Assembly: GCA_963713085.1 (NCBI GenBank)
Contig: CAVQKQ010000016.1
Location: forward strand, 124,001 to 188,000
Source of the DNA: PFJX01 sp963713085
GTDB taxonomy: Bacteria; Pseudomonadota; Gammaproteobacteria; Burkholderiales; Thiobacillaceae
Direction: 5' to 3'
DNA length: 64,000 nt
In this document: positions 59,537-64,000 of the stretch, in pieces
How the letters are laid out: each line of letters starts with the position of its first letter
Position numbering within the stretch: the stretch's first letter is position 1
Made by a program: the position numbers and the translations under genes
The notes under the pieces: model-generated
What the model saw: the letters and a program-made list of their open reading frames with translations, nothing else
Databases searched by the model: none
What the model was told of the DNA's origin: nothing

Positions 59537-61960
59537 ATGCATTTCCGATGGGTTGCAGCGGCTGTTATTGCCGTGACGATGGGTTCCCTGGCAGGTTGTG
59601 GCGGTGGCGGTAGCGGTGGCGGCGGCGGTGGTGGTGGTTCTACGCCCACGACCACGCCCGGCGGGACAATTACCGGTATCACAGTGAACAGCCCGCCGGT
59701 GGTGACTTTTGTCGTAAACGACTCATCCGGCAAGCCGGTAACGGGGCTGACACTCTATGATGCGTCCAGCAGCACGGCCTGCGGCAGTTCCAATATCAGT
59801 TTCGCCATAGCCAAGTTCGATGGTGCCAACTGGCAAAGCCTGATCTCACGCCAGCGCTATGCCAGCGATTCACCCGGCAAGTTGTCGGTCATCGAAGGCA
59901 CGACCGACCCCAAACCCGCCTCTGGCTATACCAACCCGGACACCGCGCTCACCGACCCGAGCACCCGAATCGTGGGCATCCTGGAAGAAGCCAACGGCAC
60001 CTACACCTACCACTTCGCCACCGACGTCACCACACCGCTGCTGATGGCCGACGCGGTCGACATGCGAAATGTCTCCCTGGGCAAGGTCGCCAACAATGGC
60101 CAACTCGCCATCAAGGATGGCAAGACCCTGCATCGGGTCGCGCTTCAATTGTGTTACGTGGACCCCGTCACCAAGGCCACGGTGAAGGTCAATCCCTACG
60201 CCGACTTCACCCTCGGAGCCGATGGCAAAGGCGTCATCTACAAGGACAGCAAGGGCAACCCGACTCCGGCACGTAAGGTCGTCGACCGGGAATCCTGCAA
60301 TGAATGCCATGTCAACTTCGCCCAGCACGGCGGCAACCGCGTCGATCCGAATTTCTGCGTCATGTGCCACAACCCCGGCAGTACCGATTTCGAGACCGGC
60401 AACCCGATCGACTTCAAGTTGATGGTGCACAAGTTCCACATGGGCAAACGGCTGACCCAGGACTACGCGGTGCGTTCGGCCGTGGCCCGCAAGGATCTGG
60501 GCGGCGGAGATATCGAAGGCGTGCTGTATCCCCAGGATCAGCGCAACTGCGTCAAGTGTCACGACGGGTCGGCCGGCGCGGCCCACAAGACCGCCCAGGG
60601 CGACAACTGGAAGACCAAGGCCAGCAAGAACGCCTGCTGGGCCTGCCATGACGATTACAAGACGCCCGGCTCCGACTGGCAGACCGCCCATGCGTTTTTT
60701 GCGTCTCTGTCAATTTTCTCCCCCAGCGTGAGCAATCCGGATAACACCGCCGACGCTGTCTGCCAGTCCTGCCACAACGATGTGGATTCCGGGGTTGCTC
60801 CAACCATTGCCAAATCCCATGAAGTGGCCGAATGGGTGTTGAGCGGCAACTACCAATTCAACATCTGGGGCATCACAAAGAACGCGGACAACTCATTGAC
60901 CGTGGAGTATTCGGTGAGTAACCCGAAGACCGGCAGCAACTACGATCTGCTCGATGCCGCTCTGGCATCGCGTTTCACCAACCTGAGTCTGCTGTTCGGT
61001 TGGAACACCAGCGACTATGCCAACGACGGCGGACCCGGACGCGGCCAGCCTTTCTCGGTGAAGGCGGCGACGGACGCCTCGGTGCTGAAGCTTGGCGCCA
61101 ACAACCACTTCACGCTGAACTCTGGGGTGTTACCCGATGCGGCGAACGGCACTGTGGCCGTGGCCTTCCAGGGCCGCATCAACGATTCCGGCCTGCGCGT
61201 ACCCGTTCCGAACGTGGTCAAGTACATTGCAATGAGTGGCAATGTACTTGAGCGTCGCCAAGTGGTCTCCGCCGAGAAATGCAACGTCTGTCACGGCCGC
61301 TTCCTGGGCTATTCCAGCCTGTCCAGCTTCAAGCCCGGGTTGGGTGCCCATGGTGCAAACCGCAACGATCCTCAGGTGTGCGTGATCTGCCACAACGGCA
61401 ATAATCTGCAGAACGGCACGGTCGTTGCCGGTGGTGTGGTTACCCAGTACGCCGACTCGGCCGACTTCAAGCAGATGATCCATAAGATGCACGAAGCGCA
61501 GGCCGACAACTACCCGGTAATGCCTTATGAGCAGGTGACGACCGCATTGGGCTCTAAGATCACCGCGGGCCTGCGCTATTGCAACCTCTGCCACGTGGAC
61601 AGCTCCTTCGTAAATAGCAAGAGCGTACTGGGCACCTCCCTGGCTCTGGATGTCGACACCAGCGTCGACAGCACCAACGCGACGGTCACTGATACCGATG
61701 CCCTGGACAATCCTGTGATCTCGCCCAAGGCCTCCGCCTGCTACAGTTGCCACTCCTCGGATCAGGCCAAGAACCACATGATCGTGACCGGCGGCGCGGC
61801 GTTTAGCACCGTCGTCACCCAGGCGAATGGCGCAGTTTCCGGCAGTGTCACCCAGGCCGACGTAATGTCCGGCACTGTGGTGCTGGAGAAGTGCGACGGC
61901 TGTCACCTGCAAGGTGCCATGGCGCCCGTGGACGTGGTGCACCTCGGTGTGACGAATTGA
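59537..61960 (+). CDS. OmcA/MtrC-family decahaem c-type cytochrome lipoprotein (second copy)
   Basis: 807 residues. Lipoprotein signal with lipobox SLAGC, then an interrupted Gly run (GGGGSGGGGGGGG). Ten CxxCH: CNECH, CVMCH, CVKCH, CWACH, CQSCH (about 254-410) and CNVCH, CVICH, CNLCH, CYSCH, CDGCH (about 582-787). The first haem block (ESCNECH ... RVDPNFCVMCHNPGS) is almost the same as in the first copy, so the two are paralogues from duplication. Expected at the cell surface as an electron-transfer terminus. No terminator separates it from the upstream HhH gene. Confidence 0.95.
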   Translation: MHFRWVAAAVIAVTMGSLAGCGGGGSGGGGGGGGSTPTTTPGGTITGITVNSPPVVTFVVNDSSGKPVTGLTLYDASSSTACGSSNISFAIAKFDGANWQSLISRQRYASDSPGKLSVIEGTTDPKPASGYTNPDTALTDPSTRIVGILEEANGTYTYHFATDVTTPLLMADAVDMRNVSLGKVANNGQLAIKDGKTLHRVALQLCYVDPVTKATVKVNPYADFTLGADGKGVIYKDSKGNPTPARKVVDRESCNECHVNFAQHGGNRVDPNFCVMCHNPGSTDFETGNPIDFKLMVHKFHMGKRLTQDYAVRSAVARKDLGGGDIEGVLYPQDQRNCVKCHDGSAGAAHKTAQGDNWKTKASKNACWACHDDYKTPGSDWQTAHAFFASLSIFSPSVSNPDNTADAVCQSCHNDVDSGVAPTIAKSHEVAEWVLSGNYQFNIWGITKNADNSLTVEYSVSNPKTGSNYDLLDAALASRFTNLSLLFGWNTSDYANDGGPGRGQPFSVKAATDASVLKLGANNHFTLNSGVLPDAANGTVAVAFQGRINDSGLRVPVPNVVKYIAMSGNVLERRQVVSAEKCNVCHGRFLGYSSLSSFKPGLGAHGANRNDPQVCVICHNGNNLQNGTVVAGGVVTQYADSADFKQMIHKMHEAQADNYPVMPYEQVTTALGSKITAGLRYCNLCHVDSSFVNSKSVLGTSLALDVDTSVDSTNATVTDTDALDNPVISPKASACYSCHSSDQAKNHMIVTGGAAFSTVVTQANGAVSGSVTQADVMSGTVVLEKCDGCHLQGAMAPVDVVHLGVTN

Positions 61961-61981
61961 GCACCATGACGACGTGATGGT

Positions 61982-62012
61982 GGAGGGCCGATGTCGGCCC
62001 TCCTGTTTTTTC
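61982..62012 (+). terminator. intrinsic terminator, partly overlapping the PpiC leader
   Basis: GGAGGGCCGATGTCGGCCCTCC with T-run (TGTTTTTT) right after. It lies 20 nt past the second decahaem stop and ends only about 18 nt before the next start codon, so read-through or a promoter inside must feed the PpiC-like gene. Confidence 0.85.
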
Positions 62013-62029
62013 CTGTGATCGGTATCCAA

Positions 62030-62887
62030 ATGTACAAAACCAGTAAAGTTTTGATTCTCCTGGTGGCACTGAGTCTGTCGCTTTCTGCTTGCACGGAAAA
62101 GAAATCCGCGGGTGTGGTCGAACCCAAAATAGGGGTGAAGGTGAACGGCCAGCCCATCAGCGTGGCCGAACTCGACAACAGGTCGGGACGTGTCGACGAC
62201 CAAAATAAACACGACGTTTCTGAAGCAAAGATGAAGCATGCGGTCGACATGGAGTTGATTCGACAGGCCGCCGTTCAATCCAAGCTGGATGCGGATGAGG
62301 ATGTCCGCGCCAAGATTGCCATCTCCACCCGGACGATCCTGGCCATGGCCTACATGGAAAAGCAGCTGGACGCCGTGGGCAATCCTACCGAGGTGGAAAT
62401 TACGGACTATTACAACAACAACCCAGCGCGCTTCGGCGAGCGCAAGCAATACGAAATCAATGAATTCAGCATCCAGCCGCCCGCCGCGAAGGTCGGGGAA
62501 ATCCAGGCCCAATTGGCCAAGGTCAAGAAAGACCAGGAGTTCGATCAGTGGTTGACCGGGAACAACATTCCACACAGCAGCTCGCCGGTCACGGTGACTG
62601 CCGACCGGCTGCCCGATGATGTGCTGCAGAAGCTGAAGGATGTGCCTGTCGGCGGCCATGTCGTGCTGGGCGGCAATGAGCAGATGAACGTCTTATTTGT
62701 GCTCTCCGAGCATAATCAGCCGGTCGCCCTGGCGGCAGCCAAGCCGATGATCGCCAGTAGGCTCATGGAGAAACGGCGCAGTGAAACGATCGACAACATG
62801 GTCAAGCAATTGCGAGACAAGGCGAAAGTTGAGTACGTGCCCCCCTATTCGGCAAGCGGGCTGAAAACTTCCGATAGCGGGGAATGA
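62030..62887 (+). CDS. PpiC-type peptidyl-prolyl isomerase lipoprotein (EpsD-like)
   Basis: 285 residues from the ATG at 62030. Lipoprotein signal with lipobox LSAC at about 20. N-terminal SurA-like helical region (KVNGQPISVAELDNR; HAVDMELIRQAAVQSKLDADEDV), then a shortened parvulin-like part (YEINEFSI; LPDDVLQKLKDVPVGGHVVL). Members of this group are found in exopolysaccharide loci as EpsD and in cytochrome loci as folding helpers. Located between the second decahaem and the periplasmic multihaem cytochrome, so a chaperone role for one of these or for an outer-membrane porin is likely but inferred. Confidence 0.87.
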   Translation: MYKTSKVLILLVALSLSLSACTEKKSAGVVEPKIGVKVNGQPISVAELDNRSGRVDDQNKHDVSEAKMKHAVDMELIRQAAVQSKLDADEDVRAKIAISTRTILAMAYMEKQLDAVGNPTEVEITDYYNNNPARFGERKQYEINEFSIQPPAAKVGEIQAQLAKVKKDQEFDQWLTGNNIPHSSSPVTVTADRLPDDVLQKLKDVPVGGHVVLGGNEQMNVLFVLSEHNQPVALAAAKPMIASRLMEKRRSETIDNMVKQLRDKAKVEYVPPYSASGLKTSDSGE

Positions 62888-63063
62888 ATATCCGAGGCGG
62901 CCTTGAAAGATTGTTAGTACCCCGGCCGCACTGTTGCGTGGCGTATGAAAAGCAATTAGCCTCACCCAGTAATGGTCCTCGGCGACAAGCCGGGGGCTTT
63001 TCAGGTGGGCCAATTCACCGTGTAAACCGACGCTTAAGAAGCGACCGATTTGGGACGAAGCGA

Positions 63064-64000
63064 ATGTTCGAGATAATCGTGAAACCATGGGCGGCCTGGT
63101 TCGCCTTGATCCTGGGGATGAGTCTGCTGTTGCCGGCCTATGCCGCCGACGAGGCGGATAACGGCGAAACGGTCAAAAAGATCGACATGAAACGCCCCCC
63201 CCGGCCGATCACGCCTGAGGAAAAGGCGGACCGGGTGGATCTGCTGGCCAAGGGCAGGTACGTGGATGCCGATACCTGCGTCGGCTGCCATGACGAGGAG
63301 TACGAATACCCCATCTATCCCCTGTTCAAGACCAAGCATGCCGTGGTGGCGGACCCCCGCACCCCGTTCTCTAACAAGCAGTGCGAGAGCTGCCACGGTC
63401 CGGGCAAGACCCACGCCAAGGCGAAGAAAGCGGGCAAGCGCAGCGGCACGATCATCAGCTTCGGCAAGGACTCCTGGGCGCCGGTCAAGGACCAGAATGA
63501 CATGTGTCTGGCCTGTCACCAGACCCATCAGCGCATCGAGTGGAAGGGCAGCACCCATGACTTCAACGGCGTGGCCTGCGCCTCCTGCCACAAGATCCAC
63601 GTGGCCAAGGACCCGGTGCTGGATCGCCAGCAGCAGGCCAACGTCTGCTTCACCTGCCATGCCAACAAGCGTGCCCGGTTTTATCAGGTCTCGCACCATC
63701 CGGTTCAGGAAGGCCAGATGGCCTGCAGCGAATGCCACAACGTCCATGGCGAGGACGGCACCGGTCTCCTGGTGAAGGCCACCTCCCGGGAAAAATGCGT
63801 CTCCTGCCATGCCGAGAAGCGCGGCCCCTTCCTTTGGGAGCATGCCCCCGCTGCCGAGGACTGCACCCTCTGCCACGACCCCCACGGCTCGAACCAGCCC
63901 GCGCTGCTCAAGAAGCGTCCACCCCAGTTGTGCCAGCAGTGCCATTCTCCAGAGGGACACCCCAGCGTCAGCTACAACGGTTCCAAACTGGCCGGCAGCG
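63064..64000 (+). CDS. DmsE/MtrA-family periplasmic multihaem cytochrome (3' end outside window)
   Basis: Open from the ATG at 63064 to the right edge with no stop (312 codons visible). Signal peptide (WAAWFALILGMSLLLPAYA). Nine CxxCH so far: CVGCH (about 72), CESCH, CLACH, CASCH, CFTCH, CSECH, CVSCH, CTLCH, CQQCH (about 289), in the regular spacing of DmsE/MtrA decahaem proteins. The tenth is expected beyond the edge. These proteins sit inside an outer-membrane porin (MtrB/PioB) and wire periplasm to surface cytochromes. Its presence next to two OmcA/MtrC-type genes supports a full conduit. Confidence 0.94.
   Translation, partial: MFEIIVKPWAAWFALILGMSLLLPAYAADEADNGETVKKIDMKRPPRPITPEEKADRVDLLAKGRYVDADTCVGCHDEEYEYPIYPLFKTKHAVVADPRTPFSNKQCESCHGPGKTHAKAKKAGKRSGTIISFGKDSWAPVKDQNDMCLACHQTHQRIEWKGSTHDFNGVACASCHKIHVAKDPVLDRQQQANVCFTCHANKRARFYQVSHHPVQEGQMACSECHNVHGEDGTGLLVKATSREKCVSCHAEKRGPFLWEHAPAAEDCTLCHDPHGSNQPALLKKRPPQLCQQCHSPEGHPSVSYNGSKLAGS

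Overview
The window is GC-rich chromosomal DNA with very tightly packed genes (many 1-4 nt ATGA/GTGA overlaps). The gene content is that of a betaproteobacterium: PilT/PilU, LptE-HolA, RNase G-Maf, a PpiC-type lipoprotein of EpsD flavour and OmcA/MtrC-family multihaem cytochromes. The metabolism looks respiratory and at least facultatively lithoautotrophic, because phosphoribulokinase (Calvin cycle), a flavocytochrome c sulfide dehydrogenase and an extracellular-electron-transfer locus are all present. The exact genus cannot be fixed from sequence alone.

Layout. 0-3.7 kb: an Ala/Lys-rich histone-tail-like DUF2934 protein, a stretch of apparent decayed sequence, an exported protein with W/DP repeats and a secreted lipoprotein. 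3.7-15.6 kb, mainly minus strand: glutamine amidotransferase, PEP carboxylase, glycogen phosphorylase, two small proteins, a giant transglutaminase/DUF2126 protein, an Anbu-type proteasome-like peptidase and a QueD-like protein. 15.7-18.8 kb: a REC-PAS-GGDEF-EAL protein convergent with phosphoribulokinase. 18.9-25.3 kb: leuS (frameshifted)-lptE-holA-proA-nadD-rsfS. 25.4-31.3 kb: glutamate synthase gltB-gltD (gltD frameshifted). 31.4-33.4 kb: a three-gene RiPP locus resembling HvfA-HvfB-HvfC/bufferin copper-binding systems, with a Cys-repeat precursor. 33.7-37.5 kb: Hsp20, ArgB, a conserved hypothetical, an EVE-domain protein and a TauE/SafE permease. 37.6-44.2 kb: PilU and PilT, divergent from YggS-ProC-YggT-YggU-dynamin-like GTPase. 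44.3-52.1 kb, minus strand: RNase G, Maf, a MacAB-like ABC exporter with two permeases, RlmH and a SenB-like (selenosugar synthase family) glycosyltransferase. 52.2-52.4 kb: tRNA-Ala(GGC) and tRNA-Glu(UUC).

52.9-64.0 kb is the most distinctive region: a Crp/Fnr regulator; a diheme cytochrome and FAD subunit of sulfide dehydrogenase behind a near-consensus FNR/DNR-type box; two paralogous decahaem OmcA/MtrC-type surface lipoproteins separated by an exported helix-hairpin-helix protein; a PpiC-type lipoprotein; and a periplasmic DmsE/MtrA-type multihaem cytochrome cut by the right edge. The simplest reading is an electron conduit between periplasm and cell surface, next to a periplasmic sulfide-oxidation module. 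The outer-membrane porin partner (MtrB/PioB type) would be expected just beyond the window.

Two housekeeping genes (leuS and gltD) each carry one apparent extra base, which points to assembly indels rather than true pseudogenes.
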